Shown in pieces: positions 24,594 through 33,131 of a stretch of 39,522 nt of DNA (position 1 is its first letter; every line of letters begins with the position of its first letter). Below the pieces are notes generated by a model. That model had not been told where the DNA came from. It did not search any database and was given only the letters and a program-made list of their open reading frames with translations. Position numbers and translations under genes: made by a program. Source of the stretch: an uncultured Bacillota bacterium (lineage in GTDB: Bacteria; Bacillota; Clostridia; Christensenellales; Borkfalkiaceae); NCBI GenBank assembly GCA_949283775.1, contig CASDTU010000069.1, positions 1 to 39,522 on the forward strand. The letters run 5' to 3'.

Positions 24594-25226
24594 TTATTTG
24601 GACTTGACACTGTCACTGACCGTGACGATGCTGCCTTTCGGTCCGGGGATCGCTCCCTTGATGAGCAGCGCGTTTCTCGCAACGTCCACTTTCACGACTT
24701 CGAGATTCTGCACGGTAACTCTTTCGTGACCGTACTGTCCGGGCATGTGCATCTGCTTGAATACTCTCGCAGGGTTGATGGAACCGAACGAACCGACTTC
24801 CCTGTGTACAGGGCCTACGCCGTGCGTCTCTTTGAGGCGATGCTGATTCCATTTCTTGATAACGCCGGAAAATCCGTGACCTTTCGTCGTTCCGACGACG
24901 TCCACTTTCTCGCCCTCTTTGAAAGCCTCGACCGTTACGTCCTTGCCCACTTCGTACGAAGACAGGTCTGCAAGGCGGAACTCTTTGAGTACCTTCTGCG
25001 GTTTCACGCCGGCCTTTTTGAACTGGCCGAGTTCGGGCTTGTTCACGCGCTTTTCGCTGGTTTCGTCAAAACCGAGCTTCAATGCGGCATATCCGTCTTT
25101 TTCAACCGTTTTGATCTGTACTACGGGGCAGGGACCTGCTTCCACTACCGTTACGGGGATCACTTTCCCTTCCGGAGTAAAGATCTGCGTCATTCCGACT
25201 TTCCGTCCGATGATTGCTTTATTCAT
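24594..25226 (-). CDS. rplC: 50S ribosomal protein L3
   Basis: L3 starts 50S assembly and reaches the peptidyl transferase centre. [21 protein letters not shown] and [24 protein letters not shown]-like segments are present; the Gln in PGQ is the methylation site in E. coli. Length 210. It is preceded by an unusual 202-base gap after rpsJ that includes a possible promoter. Confidence 0.98.
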   Translation of the reverse strand: MNKAIIGRKVGMTQIFTPEGKVIPVTVVEAGPCPVVQIKTVEKDGYAALKLGFDETSEKRVNKPELGQFKKAGVKPQKVLKEFRLADLSSYEVGKDVTVEAFKEGEKVDVVGTTKGHGFSGVIKKWNQHRLKETHGVGPVHREVGSFGSINPARVFKQMHMPGQYGHERVTVQNLEVVKVDVARNALLIKGAIPGPKGSIVTVSDSVKSK

Positions 25227-25246
25227 AGATAAAGTTCACTCCTTAA

Positions 25247-25276
25247 AGTATATTTTCGAATACCTTGACGAAACAA
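25247..25276 (-). promoter_or_regulatory. Possible internal promoter before rplC
   Basis: On the minus strand TTGTTT (25271-25276) and TATACT (25247-25252) are 18 bases apart. The -10 box abuts the AAGGAGTG ribosome binding site, so the leader would be very short. It follows a hairpin at 25298-25320. Confidence 0.4.
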
Positions 25277-25297
25277 AGTATTTCTTGACTGTTTTTT

Positions 25298-25320
25298 CAA
25301 AAAAGCGGCTGGCTTTTTTG
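25298..25320 (-). terminator. Hairpin with T-run in the rpsJ-rplC gap
   Basis: A 9-bp stem (CAAAAAAGC/GCTTTTTTG) with a five-base loop carries poly-T on its distal arm on the minus strand. The stem is AT-rich so termination would be partial. It lies between rpsJ and rplC, genes usually close together. Confidence 0.5.
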
Positions 25321-25428
25321 TCCGCAGCAAACGCTGCATTCTCTTTTTTTGCTTTTGTGTTCTTTTCCGCTTGCTTTTTCTATATACTAATACAGAAAAC
25401 CTATATCGAATACGGAAAACCGAATCGG

Positions 25429-25728
25429 TTACAGTTTGATCTTGATATCAACGCCGGCGGGCAGATGAACGCTGTCCAAAAGTTTTGCGTTGGGACTGTA
25501 AATGTCGATGATCCTCTTATGCGTGCGGATCTCGAACTGCTCGCGGCTGTCCTTATATTTATGGGGCGAACGGAGAATCGTAACGATTTCCTTTTCCGTG
25601 GGCAGCGGAATGGGTCCGCTGATCTTTGCGCCCGATTTCTGCATCGCGTCTACAATGCGCTGTGCCGCCAAATCTACGAGTTCATGATCGTAGGCAACGA
25701 GTTTGATTCTGATTTTCTGACTTGCCAT
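25429..25728 (-). CDS. rpsJ: 30S ribosomal protein S10
   Basis: S10 is part of the 30S head and, with NusB, of antitermination complexes. The 99-residue product runs [19 protein letters not shown] to [10 protein letters not shown], with the loop [20 protein letters not shown]. It is the first gene of the superoperon, behind a 245-base leader. The usual upstream gene tuf is absent. Confidence 0.98.
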   Translation of the reverse strand: MASQKIRIKLVAYDHELVDLAAQRIVDAMQKSGAKISGPIPLPTEKEIVTILRSPHKYKDSREQFEIRTHKRIIDIYSPNAKLLDSVHLPAGVDIKIKL

Positions 25729-25973
25729 TTTTGAAAGATTCCTCCGTTTTTATACTAACTTTCTGTCAACTGTGCCGTGTGTGTCGAAGTACCGCAGAAA
25801 ATAAAAAACCATTCGATAAAACTATTGAATGGCTGTACTTCGGTTAGTCGCAGAGGTCAAGCCTCCACATTTGTCGGCATAAATTATCTTCGCAAAGGGC
25901 GCGATTGTGCTGTATTTATCCTCGCAACCCAATGCGTTTGAAGTAACTTTATACCTCAACCCTATTACACAGC
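25729..25973 (-). promoter_or_regulatory. S10 operon leader with intrinsic terminator (attenuator)
   Basis: Between the promoter and rpsJ lies a 245-base leader. It contains a terminator hairpin (CCATTC/GAATGG plus ATA/TAT, 25809-25832) followed by TTTTTTATTTT on the minus strand. The terminator is nested within an outer pair CGAAGTAC/GTACTTCG (25785-25792 with 25835-25842). A smaller GAGG/CCTC hairpin is upstream (about 25852-25866). The layout fits attenuation, possibly by L4 as in other bacteria; the ligand is an inference. Confidence 0.65.
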
Positions 25974-25979
25974 TTAGTT

Positions 25980-26008
25980 ATAATACCATATCCGTCAAGA
26001 TAAGTCAA
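25980..26008 (-). promoter_or_regulatory. Promoter of the S10-spc-alpha superoperon
   Basis: TTGACT (26003-26008) and TATTAT (25980-25985) are 17 bases apart on the minus strand, and TGG precedes the -10 as an extended element. It is the only strong promoter found for the 16 kb downstream. Confidence 0.85.
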
Positions 26009-26010
26009 AC

Positions 26011-26057
26011 AAAAAGGGCTGATTTTTCAAAGTTTTTTTGAAAAATCAGCCCTTTTT
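26011..26057. terminator. Bidirectional terminator, 21-bp perfect stem
   Basis: The arms 26011-26031 and 26037-26057 are perfectly complementary, with a five-base loop. It ends the M48 gene's transcript on the minus strand and sits only three bases from the S10 -35 box. It could also block plus-strand transcription. Confidence 0.88.
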
Positions 26058-26268
26058 TCTTCTTTTTATCCTTCCCCGCCGCCGCCCCGTTTTTCGGCAA
26101 AAATCGGCATTTTTTTAAACTTTCCGCTTGCTCCGCCTTATATAGAGCGGCAGAAAAGCGCAAAGCGCATGCACGGAAGGATACGCTCAGACTGCAAAAG
26201 CAAGATCCGTTTCGCGGCAAAGACCGCCGTCGATCCGCAAAGTCCCGCCGAAACCGCGGCAAAGCCCT

Positions 26269-28284
26269 TTATGTTTTGGAATAAACCTTAAATTGCGGAT
26301 CCCGTTGCATTGCTTTCAGCTCCCGGCGGAAATGAGAATCGTATAAAGTAAAATCCTCCTGTCCGATGCAGTCCAGATACGCATACGTTTTTTGATACAC
26401 CTCGTACTGTTTTTCACCGGAAACGCCCTTCGCGTATTCGAGCAAGACCATGTGGCACTGCTCGTTCCCTTCCCCGAAACTCGCCAGATAGATCGCCGTT
26501 ACCTCGTCCGAACACAGCGATCGTATCTTTTCGACGATCTCGTCTTTCTTTTCCTTCGGCAGCGAGCACTCCCGCAAAACCGTCTTTTTGTTCCAAACCG
26601 TCTGCTGCCCTTCTTCGATCGCCTTTTGCACGATATCGGCAACGTCCGAGCGGTACCGTTCCAGCAACTCGGCGTCGCCCGTTTTCAGCGCAAACCGACC
26701 GACACAGTCCATGCACTCTTCTGCAAGATTGCGATTCGACTTCGCCGCCGCGTAAAAATGCTCCACGCACGCCGGATCGTCCGCATCATACAGCAATCCG
26801 CCGAGGTAATAATGCCCGAACGCCGCATCGGGATCCTTTTGCAACATTCCTTCGGCAATTTCCCGCACTTTCCCGTCATCGATCCCGTAAAAGGCCTTCA
26901 TGCTGCGCATCAGCTCGTCGTTGGAAAGCTCTTCCCCCGCCGCTTTCGCTGCGTCATACCGCTCCATCTGCTCTTTCCTTTCCTGATACATCTGCTTGCG
27001 GTATTCGCCGTAGTTTCCTTTGATCACCTCGCAAAGCTGCTTGTCCCCCTCCGCAAGAAACGCCTTCTGCTCGGCAATGTACGCACCGTCCGTTTCCCGC
27101 GTCAAATCGTCGAACGCGGCAACGCCCGCATTCTCCATCCGCATCCGAAAGGTCGGGTGCGAACTCACGCGCGCCGGAAGCTCCTTTTTCATCTGTTCCA
27201 GCCACCGATCGCGATACTTTTCCCGATACGCACAGAAGGTTTCCAGCTCCTTTGTCATCAGATCTTTCGGCGGCTGTTCGTTTTCGTAAATATCATACGA
27301 AAGTTCCCTCTGCGGCATTTGCTGAAAACGCAAATACATATCCGCTTTGGACGTCGCATTGATGTACGTTTGCGCGTCGCCGAATTTTGCAACCACTTCA
27401 TCCGCCCGGATTTCATGATAGCGCGAAGCGAGCAGATCGTACAGCGCGATCGAAAGCATGATTTTCTGCCCGAACGCCGACAAAAACAGACCGCCTAAAA
27501 AGCCCATATTGGTCGTATCTCCCCAAGTGGCCGCCGCCTTGGAAAACCGATGAAACCGAGATATATCGATATTGACGATATGCCCGAACTCATGCAAAAA
27601 TACGGTATACAATTCCTCCCTCGTCAGCAGATTTACCTCGACGGGATTGAGAAAGACGAGCGCGTTGCCGCGGTATTGGTTGATCGAGATTCCGTCCGAA
27701 GACAGAAAGAGCAAAATTCCGCCCGTATATCCGACCGCTTTCGCCGCACGGAAAGCTGTCTCTCTAAGAAGCGGATATTTCTTTTCGTCCAATAAAAGTC
27801 CGTTTTCCGGCATCGGCGAATCGCCGGGCATCAGCAGAGCGTTTATAATGCCGGACAGCAAAAAAATCCCGGCGATTGCAGAGACGATAGCCGCGTTGTT
27901 GTGTCCGCGCCCGATACAGAACAGAAACAGCAGCAAAAGCGCCAAAACGGTTACGGCATACACGTATCCGACGGCGAGCAGGCGAAAAACCGCTTTTTCC
28001 GCGCGCCGATAATCCCGTTCGATCTCCTTTTGCACCTGTTTGCTCCACTCATACCCAGCGCGCATATCCATCGCGTTCATTTTTTTCTTAAATGCGCCGG
28101 CCATACACAAATTGACGACCATGACGGCGATCACGATGCCGCCGATGATACACGCAAGGATATTCCATGCCAACGTATCCGCCGAAGCAGTCAGATATCC
28201 TGCCAGCCAAGCCACATACGTCAGCGCAAGCGCCAACAGAAAACTGATCGCAAATACCAATGCCTTTTTCTTTCCTGCGTTCAT
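26269..28284 (-). CDS. M48-family membrane metalloprotease with long C-terminal extension
   Basis: The 671-residue protein starts with two membrane helices (about 7-30, 38-62) followed by a cytosolic basic stretch, then two more (about 103-125, 131-152). The zinc motif HEFGH is at 231-235 and the third ligand is E291 in EIRADE, as in M48 (HtpX/Ste24-like) proteases. After about residue 350 the rest is helical and Tyr/Ala/Glu-rich, with TPR-like pairs (MLQKDPDAAFGHYYLGGLLYDADD). This extension is not typical of HtpX and may bind substrates. It has its own promoter and the terminator at 26011-26057. Confidence 0.85.
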   Translation of the reverse strand: MNAGKKKALVFAISFLLALALTYVAWLAGYLTASADTLAWNILACIIGGIVIAVMVVNLCMAGAFKKKMNAMDMRAGYEWSKQVQKEIERDYRRAEKAVFRLLAVGYVYAVTVLALLLLFLFCIGRGHNNAAIVSAIAGIFLLSGIINALLMPGDSPMPENGLLLDEKKYPLLRETAFRAAKAVGYTGGILLFLSSDGISINQYRGNALVFLNPVEVNLLTREELYTVFLHEFGHIVNIDISRFHRFSKAAATWGDTTNMGFLGGLFLSAFGQKIMLSIALYDLLASRYHEIRADEVVAKFGDAQTYINATSKADMYLRFQQMPQRELSYDIYENEQPPKDLMTKELETFCAYREKYRDRWLEQMKKELPARVSSHPTFRMRMENAGVAAFDDLTRETDGAYIAEQKAFLAEGDKQLCEVIKGNYGEYRKQMYQERKEQMERYDAAKAAGEELSNDELMRSMKAFYGIDDGKVREIAEGMLQKDPDAAFGHYYLGGLLYDADDPACVEHFYAAAKSNRNLAEECMDCVGRFALKTGDAELLERYRSDVADIVQKAIEEGQQTVWNKKTVLRECSLPKEKKDEIVEKIRSLCSDEVTAIYLASFGEGNEQCHMVLLEYAKGVSGEKQYEVYQKTYAYLDCIGQEDFTLYDSHFRRELKAMQRDPQFKVYSKT

Positions 28285-28315
28285 ATTCCCTCCGCATTAC
28301 GATCGTATTGGTTCC

Positions 28316-28344
28316 ATTATACCCTACTCTATTTTGCTTTTCAA
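28316..28344 (-). promoter_or_regulatory. Promoter of the M48 protease gene
   Basis: TTGAAA (28339-28344) and TATAAT (28316-28321) are 17 bases apart on the minus strand. The leader to the ATG is about 25 bases and includes GGAGGG. Confidence 0.82.
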
Positions 28345-28386
28345 CTCCTTTTTCGCTTTTCCCTTCTTTTCATTGCATACGGCGCA

Positions 28387-28418
28387 TAAAAAAAGACGGA
28401 GATGAATCCGTCCTTTTT
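28387..28418 (-). terminator. Terminator of the leucine-rich-repeat lipoprotein gene
   Basis: A 6-bp GGACGGA-type stem (GACGGA/TCCGTC, 28395-28400 and 28407-28412) with flanking A/T is followed by seven T residues on the minus strand. It lies 26 bases after the stop. Confidence 0.85.
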
Positions 28419-28443
28419 TATTTTTGCCAAGAAAACGCTCATT

Positions 28444-30021
28444 TTACCAAGCAGAAAGACCGCTGAAATTTTTTCCGCTCACGATATTTTTGTTGACCCC
28501 CCAACCGCTTTCTTTTGTAATCTGGAACCATTCTGTTTTTGTGCCGTTGTATACGAAACTTGTTATAGAAGTGCACTGCCCGAACGCATACGACATGATA
28601 TATTCGAGTCCGCTCCCAAGCATCACCGTTTTCAAAGAAGAACACTCATAAAAAGCGTACTTACAGATGGTCTTGACGCTGTCCCCGATCGTCAAGGACT
28701 CCATAGCGCAATATTCAAAAGCATTCCAACCGATATACTCGACCCCGCTGCCGAGATCCACGGTTTTTAAGCCCGTACACTTGGAGAATGTATAATCCTC
28801 AATCCTTGTTACGCCATTAGGGATCAAAATCTCTGTAAACGCCTCGCATCCCTGGAACGCAAACGCGCCGATCTCGAGCAAGCCCGTCGGCAACACGACG
28901 TTGGATAGGTTCTTACAATGACTGAATGCACTCTCGTTTATATATTTTAAATTTTCCGGTAAATTTACTGTTGTCAAAGCGCTGCAATTATAAAATGCTT
29001 TTTGCGCAATTCCAACCGTATCGCTGCGCAAATTTGCCTCGGTAATCGATGCATCACAGCTTACAGCCCATTTCCCTACATAATTTACTCCATCTTCTGT
29101 TTCTATTACACCGGTGCCGCAATTTTTAAAAACATCGCTTCCGACATATGTAACACTATCGGGTAAGTTGATTTTCGTCAGATTATAACAACCCGCAAAT
29201 GCTTCCGCTGAGATCGTTTCATACCCTTCCGGAATGGTCACGCTCGTAATGGAACAATATTGAAAGGCAGCGGTACTGATTCCTTTAACGGGCAATCCTT
29301 CGTATTCCGTAGGCAAATAGATCTCCGTATCCTCCACGCTGCCGATCCCGTCCACATAACAACAATCATCGCCCACATTCATCTCAAGGCCCACAGTCGG
29401 CGTATAGCCGCATCCCGTGCAAGTCCCGTCTACATAGGTATGATTTGTTTTCGCAAGCACGACGCTTTCCTTGTCCACGATTTCGTTCTGTCCCGCCGCG
29501 TCCGAAAAATATTTGCCGCAGCTTTCGCAGACATAATACTCGATGTTCCCTTCCTTCGTGCAAGACGCAGCCGCCGCATCCACCTTTGTCAGCGTATGCG
29601 ATTTGGGTATGACGACGCTCCCCTCGTCCGCGATCTCGCTTTGACCCGCCGCGTCCGAGAAATATTTGCCGCAGCTTTCGCAGACATAATACCCGATGTT
29701 TCCTTCCGCGTCACACGTCGCCGCGCGCTCTTCCACATAAACAAGTTCATGCGTATGCGCTGCCGCCGCCATTGCATAGCCGCAGACATCGCATTTTCCG
29801 TCCCCGTCTTCGTCCGTATGCGCCTGCTTGTCTGCGATCTTCTGATCGCAGCCCGGATTTTGACATTCATGCCAATGATACTCTTCGTCCGCTTCCCAAT
29901 CGGTACCGTAATCGTGCATATGTTTGCCGGAAGAACTGCTCTCTTCACAGGCGGCAAGGCCGAACGCGCAAACCGCAACGCACGCCAGCAAAGCCACGAA
30001 AAGCATGACCCGTTTCTTCAT
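28444..30021 (-). CDS. BspA-like leucine-rich-repeat lipoprotein with zinc-ribbon-like repeats
   Basis: The 525-residue precursor has a lipobox at C25 (FGLAAC), so it is a predicted surface lipoprotein. Residues about 35-210 are built from Cys/His-rich units (HWHECQNPGCD, CDVCGYA, then two near-identical YYVCESCGKYFSDAAGQ units). Residues about 225-500 hold roughly ten BspA-type leucine-rich repeats, for example AFYNCSALTTVNLPENLKYI and AFSHCKNLSNVVLPTGLLEI. Such proteins in gut Bacillota often bind host or microbial surfaces; the ligand here is unknown. Own promoter and terminator; not linked to the ribosomal genes beyond position. Confidence 0.92.
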   Translation of the reverse strand: MKKRVMLFVALLACVAVCAFGLAACEESSSSGKHMHDYGTDWEADEEYHWHECQNPGCDQKIADKQAHTDEDGDGKCDVCGYAMAAAAHTHELVYVEERAATCDAEGNIGYYVCESCGKYFSDAAGQSEIADEGSVVIPKSHTLTKVDAAAASCTKEGNIEYYVCESCGKYFSDAAGQNEIVDKESVVLAKTNHTYVDGTCTGCGYTPTVGLEMNVGDDCCYVDGIGSVEDTEIYLPTEYEGLPVKGISTAAFQYCSITSVTIPEGYETISAEAFAGCYNLTKINLPDSVTYVGSDVFKNCGTGVIETEDGVNYVGKWAVSCDASITEANLRSDTVGIAQKAFYNCSALTTVNLPENLKYINESAFSHCKNLSNVVLPTGLLEIGAFAFQGCEAFTEILIPNGVTRIEDYTFSKCTGLKTVDLGSGVEYIGWNAFEYCAMESLTIGDSVKTICKYAFYECSSLKTVMLGSGLEYIMSYAFGQCTSITSFVYNGTKTEWFQITKESGWGVNKNIVSGKNFSGLSAW

Positions 30022-30069
30022 AAAATTTCCTCCTTTTGTTTCTCGATCATGAATTTTGAACCGTTTATT

Positions 30070-30098
30070 ATTTTAGCACAAATTGTTAACGTTTGCAA
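30070..30098 (-). promoter_or_regulatory. Promoter of the leucine-rich-repeat lipoprotein gene
   Basis: TTGCAA (30093-30098) and TAAAAT (30070-30075) are 17 bases apart on the minus strand, and TGC precedes the -10 as an extended element. The leader is about 45 bases. Confidence 0.8.
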
Positions 30099-30466
30099 GA
30101 AATCAAATCTGAAAAACCAAAAAATATACAAGTTTTTTCATATAATATAGTATTTTTAAGTACTTAAAAACGCAATAAGATAACGTGAATCCTCGTTTAT
30201 ATACTTACGATACGGCGCTGAATAAATATAAAAACCGTCAAACAAAATCCGCTGAACGGTTCCTGCAAGGCAAACGATCCTGCCGAGCGAAGCGGGCCCG
30301 AATTTTGAAACACACACCAAGGGTAAACCGCAAGAAGCACACTCCCCGCAAGACAAAAGAGCCTGCCGAGCGATCGAAGCGGAAAAAAGGAGAAACGTTG
30401 CTCCGTTCATGCAACGCGCGGCGGAAAAAAAGCAAATCTTTTTGGACAGCAACAGGAACAAGACAA
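30099..30466. other. Gene-free gap with two degenerate direct repeats
   Basis: About 370 bases without a supported gene. The first 60 bases are very AT-rich. Two degenerate copies of a 32-35 base unit occur at 30265-30296 and 30348-30382, sharing CCTGCCGAGCGA and flanking GCAAG/GAAGCGG. A minus-strand frame across it looks like chance. Confidence 0.55.
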
Positions 30467-30497
30467 CAAAAAACCCTCCCGCAACGTTTTGCGGGAG
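30467..30497 (-). terminator. Terminator after rplL
   Basis: A 9-bp perfect stem CTCCCGCAA/TTGCGGGAG (30476-30484 and 30489-30497) with a four-base loop is followed on the minus strand by GGTTTTTT. It ends the rplJL transcript. Confidence 0.92.
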
Positions 30498-30588
30498 AGT
30501 TTTCTCTCCTTTTGCCGTGTTTTCGCTTTGTGCAAGGAAAACACTTTTCAAATCGGACTTGATTGAAAGCGCTTACCGCTTTTCAAAA

Positions 30589-30963
30589 TTAGTCGATCGT
30601 AACTTCTGCGCCGGCTTCCTTCATGCGAGCAGCGATCTTGTCTGCTTCTTCCTTGTTGACGCCTTCTTTGATCACGCCGAGGCCTTCAACCAAAGCCTTT
30701 GCTTCTGCGAGGCCCAAAGAAGTGAATTCACGGACAGCTTTGATAACTTCGATCTTCTTAGCGCCGATGTCCTTCAATTTCACAGTGAATTCCGTCTTTT
30801 CTTCCACAGCTTCAGCAGCAGCGCCAGCAGCGGGAGCAGCAGCAACAGCAACGGGAGCAGCAGCGCTTACGCCGAACTCCTCTTCCAAAGCCTTTACGAG
30901 CTCGTTGAGCTCAACAACCGTCATACCTTTGATCTCTTCGATAAACTTAGCGATATCAGCCAT
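30589..30963 (-). CDS. rplL: 50S ribosomal protein L7/L12
   Basis: L7/L12 dimers form the stalk that recruits translation GTPases. The N-terminal dimerisation helices ([23 protein letters not shown]), the Ala-rich hinge (about 36-50) and the C-terminal domain ([28 protein letters not shown]) are in order. Length 124. It follows rplJ by 100 bases; the stalk gene is last in the unit. Confidence 0.98.
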   Translation of the reverse strand: MADIAKFIEEIKGMTVVELNELVKALEEEFGVSAAAPVAVAAAPAAGAAAEAVEEKTEFTVKLKDIGAKKIEVIKAVREFTSLGLAEAKALVEGLGVIKEGVNKEEADKIAARMKEAGAEVTID

Positions 30964-31063
30964 TTTTAATTTCCTCCGAAAATTTTCTAAATTTGATTTT
31001 TCCGCGCTCTTTTACGCCGCGGCGGACCGGCGGCGGCTTACGCCGCAATCTTTCGGGTGCGAA

Positions 31064-31588
31064 TTACGCTCCCTTCTTTTCCGCGATCGCGTTGAGCGCG
31101 ACCACGACTCCTCTGAGCATTGCAGAAAGCACTCCCGCAAAATTGGCGATCGGCGCCTGCATGGAACCGAGCATCTTTGCAATGAGTTCTTCCTTGGAAG
31201 GCATATCCGCGAGTGCTTTGATGCCCTTAGCGTCGATGTACGCGCCGTCGACGTAAGCGCTCTTCGGAATCACCTTTTCCGGCATAGCCTTTACCGCTTC
31301 CGCAAAGATCTTCGCCGCCGCCGTTTCGTCGGGGCTGAATGCGGTCGCCGTAGGGCCGTTCAAGTCATTATCGAAAGCAGAAACGCCCAATTCGTTGAGT
31401 GCCTTGCGAACCAACGTGTTTTTATACACTTTGTACTCGACACCCGCCGCTCTGAACTTATTGCGAAGTTCGGAAACTTCCGCAACCGTAAGTCCCTTAT
31501 AATCGACAAACACGACCGACTTACTGTTGGAAATCTTTTCCTTGATCTCTTCCACGATCTGCTTTTTCGCCTCTAAGTTAGCTGACAA
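31064..31588 (-). CDS. rplJ: 50S ribosomal protein L10
   Basis: L10 is the stalk base that binds 23S rRNA, L11 and several L7/L12 dimers, and it often represses its own leader. Family stretches are QIVEEIKEKISNSKSVVFVDYKGL and VYKNTLVRKAL. The reading frame extends to 31624 with other starts, but AGGAGG lies eight bases before a TTG at 31588, giving a 174-residue protein starting M-S-A-N-L-E-A-K. I therefore assign a TTG start codon. Confidence 0.96.
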   Translation of the reverse strand: MSANLEAKKQIVEEIKEKISNSKSVVFVDYKGLTVAEVSELRNKFRAAGVEYKVYKNTLVRKALNELGVSAFDNDLNGPTATAFSPDETAAAKIFAEAVKAMPEKVIPKSAYVDGAYIDAKGIKALADMPSKEELIAKMLGSMQAPIANFAGVLSAMLRGVVVALNAIAEKKGA

Positions 31589-31844
31589 TGTTTTTACCTC
31601 CTGTAATATTTTTGCAAAGAACAATCAAAAAGCCGACTGCCTTCGCGCCTGCCAAAGCGCTGCGCGGCAGATTTTTTACGCTCGCCGCCCCCGCTTTGCA
31701 ATAAAAAAGTCCTCATGCCGCGCGGCATAAGGACTTGAATGCAAAATCATGCAATCCGTTCGACTTATCACCTGAGCGGGCCGTATCGCTACGATTAAAC
31801 CTTGCGGTGCCTGCCTTCTGCGGCAATCAACGATTCAATTTTTC
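31589..31844 (-). ncRNA. Ribosomal L10 leader (autoregulatory attenuator)
   Basis: The transcript from the 31851-31879 promoter runs about 255 bases before rplJ. It includes a structured part with a CCGCAAGGTTTAA segment (about 31790-31803), as in Bacillota L10 leaders, and then a terminator hairpin AAGTCCT...AGGACTT (31707-31736) with an inner ATGCCGC/GCGGCAT stem, followed by six T residues. Known L10 leaders bind L10(L12)4 to stop rplJ transcription. Position and terminator strongly fit; I did not match a covariance model. Confidence 0.75.
31701..31736 (-). terminator. Attenuator hairpin in the L10 leader
   Basis: Stem AAGTCCTyATGCCGC/GCGGCATrAGGACTT with one mismatch (31707-31736) is followed on the minus strand by TTTTTTATT. 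It lies about 120 bases before the rplJ start. Confidence 0.88.
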
Positions 31845-31850
31845 TCAAAC

Positions 31851-31879
31851 AGTATACCGCCGATCGGGCGATCTGTCAA
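31851..31879 (-). promoter_or_regulatory. Promoter of rplJL
   Basis: TTGACA (31874-31879) and TATACT (31851-31856) are separated by 17 bases on the minus strand, the best -35 in the window. It splits rplJL from rplKA. Confidence 0.88.
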
Positions 31880-31958
31880 ATGTTTTTGCAGCCTTTTTGC
31901 AAATTTCCGCAAAAAGAATCCGGATCCGGTTTCTTTTTGAAACCGTTACCCTGTTTCC

Positions 31959-32648
31959 TTACAGTTTCGCGTAATTGATCTTGACGCCGGGGCCCATCGT
32001 GCTGGAAACAGCGACGCTCTTGATATACTGGCCCTTCGCCGAAGCGGGTTTCGCCTTTACGATCGCATCCATCAGAGCCGTGAAGTTTTCCAAAAGTTTT
32101 TCCTTTCCGAAGCTCTTCTTTCCGATCGGGCAGTGAATGATCGCCGTCTTGTCCAATCTGTATTCGACTTTACCGGCTTTCACTTCCGCAACCGCTTTGG
32201 CAACGTCCATCGTGACAGTACCGGACTTCGGGTTCGGCATCAAACCTTTCGGGCCGAGCACTTTACCGATACGTCCGACGACGCCCATCATGTCGGGGGT
32301 CGTAATCACAACGTCAAAATCAAACCAGTTTTCCGTCTGGATCTTCTGGATCATTTCCTCTGCGCCGACAAAATCGGCACCGGCCTGCTGCGCGATGTCC
32401 GCACGTTCGCCCTTTGCGATGACCAAAACTTTTTTGGTCTTACCTGTGCCGTTCGGAAGAACAAGCACGCCGCGGACCTGCTGATCCGCTTGACGAGGAT
32501 CGACGCCCAAACGGACGTGCAGTTCGATTGTTTCGTCAAATTTTGCTTTCGCGGTATCGACGGCAAGAGCAAGCGCTTCGTTTGCGTCGTATAATTTGGA
32601 ACGATCGTATGCCTTCAAGCTGTCGGCATATTTTTTCCCGTATTTCAT
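31959..32648 (-). CDS. rplA: 50S ribosomal protein L1
   Basis: L1 forms the mobile stalk at the E-site and can repress rplKA translation by binding its mRNA. Family signatures are [36 protein letters not shown] and the long FDETIELHV segment. Length 229. It follows rplK with a 57-base gap. Confidence 0.98.
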   Translation of the reverse strand: MKYGKKYADSLKAYDRSKLYDANEALALAVDTAKAKFDETIELHVRLGVDPRQADQQVRGVLVLPNGTGKTKKVLVIAKGERADIAQQAGADFVGAEEMIQKIQTENWFDFDVVITTPDMMGVVGRIGKVLGPKGLMPNPKSGTVTMDVAKAVAEVKAGKVEYRLDKTAIIHCPIGKKSFGKEKLLENFTALMDAIVKAKPASAKGQYIKSVAVSSTMGPGVKINYAKL

Positions 32649-32705
32649 TCTTATTTACCTCCTTGTGGTACCGACGAGAAAATTTCTCTCCCACATTCTC
32701 CTTAT

Positions 32706-33131
32706 TTACTCTTCTACCGTGATACCCATACTGCGAGCAGTACCCTTTACCATGCTCTTTGCGCTTTCGAGCAGCGTGGTGTTCAGGTCGGGCATTTTGA
32801 GCTTCGCGATCTCTTCAACCTGTGCGGCGGTAAGTTTTGCAACTTTGTCGCGGTTCGGTCTCGCGCTTCCGCTCTCGATCTTGCACGCTTTCTTGATAAG
32901 CACGGGTACGGGCGGCGTTTTCAGAATAAACGTAAACGATCTGTCCTGATAAATAGTGATGACAACGGGGATGATAAGCCCCGCCTGATCGGCAGTTTTC
33001 GCGTTGAATTCTTTGGTAAAGCCGGGAATATTGATTCCGTGCGGACCGAGCGTCGAACCGACGGGGGGACCCGGGGTAGCTTTACCTGCGGGCAGCTGCA
33101 ATTTAACTACCGCAGTGATTTTTTTAGCCAT
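32706..33131 (-). CDS. rplK: 50S ribosomal protein L11
   Basis: L11 forms the GTPase-associated centre and is the sensor for the stringent response with RelA. The start has [26 protein letters not shown], and the C-terminal domain ends [13 protein letters not shown]. Length 141. It is 222 bases downstream of nusG, in a stretch with a hairpin but no gene. Confidence 0.98.
   Translation of the reverse strand: MAKKITAVVKLQLPAGKATPGPPVGSTLGPHGINIPGFTKEFNAKTADQAGLIIPVVITIYQDRSFTFILKTPPVPVLIKKACKIESGSARPNRDKVAKLTAAQVEEIAKLKMPDLNTTLLESAKSMVKGTARSMGITVEE

Noticed and set aside
26005-26262. An 85-codon minus-strand frame after the M48 gene
   Set aside because: It overlaps the 21-bp terminator stem and the S10 -35 box, with low complexity.
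30156-30551. A 131-codon minus-strand frame between rplL and the LRR gene
   Set aside because: It starts inside the rplL terminator hairpin region and crosses the degenerate repeats; no ribosome binding site.
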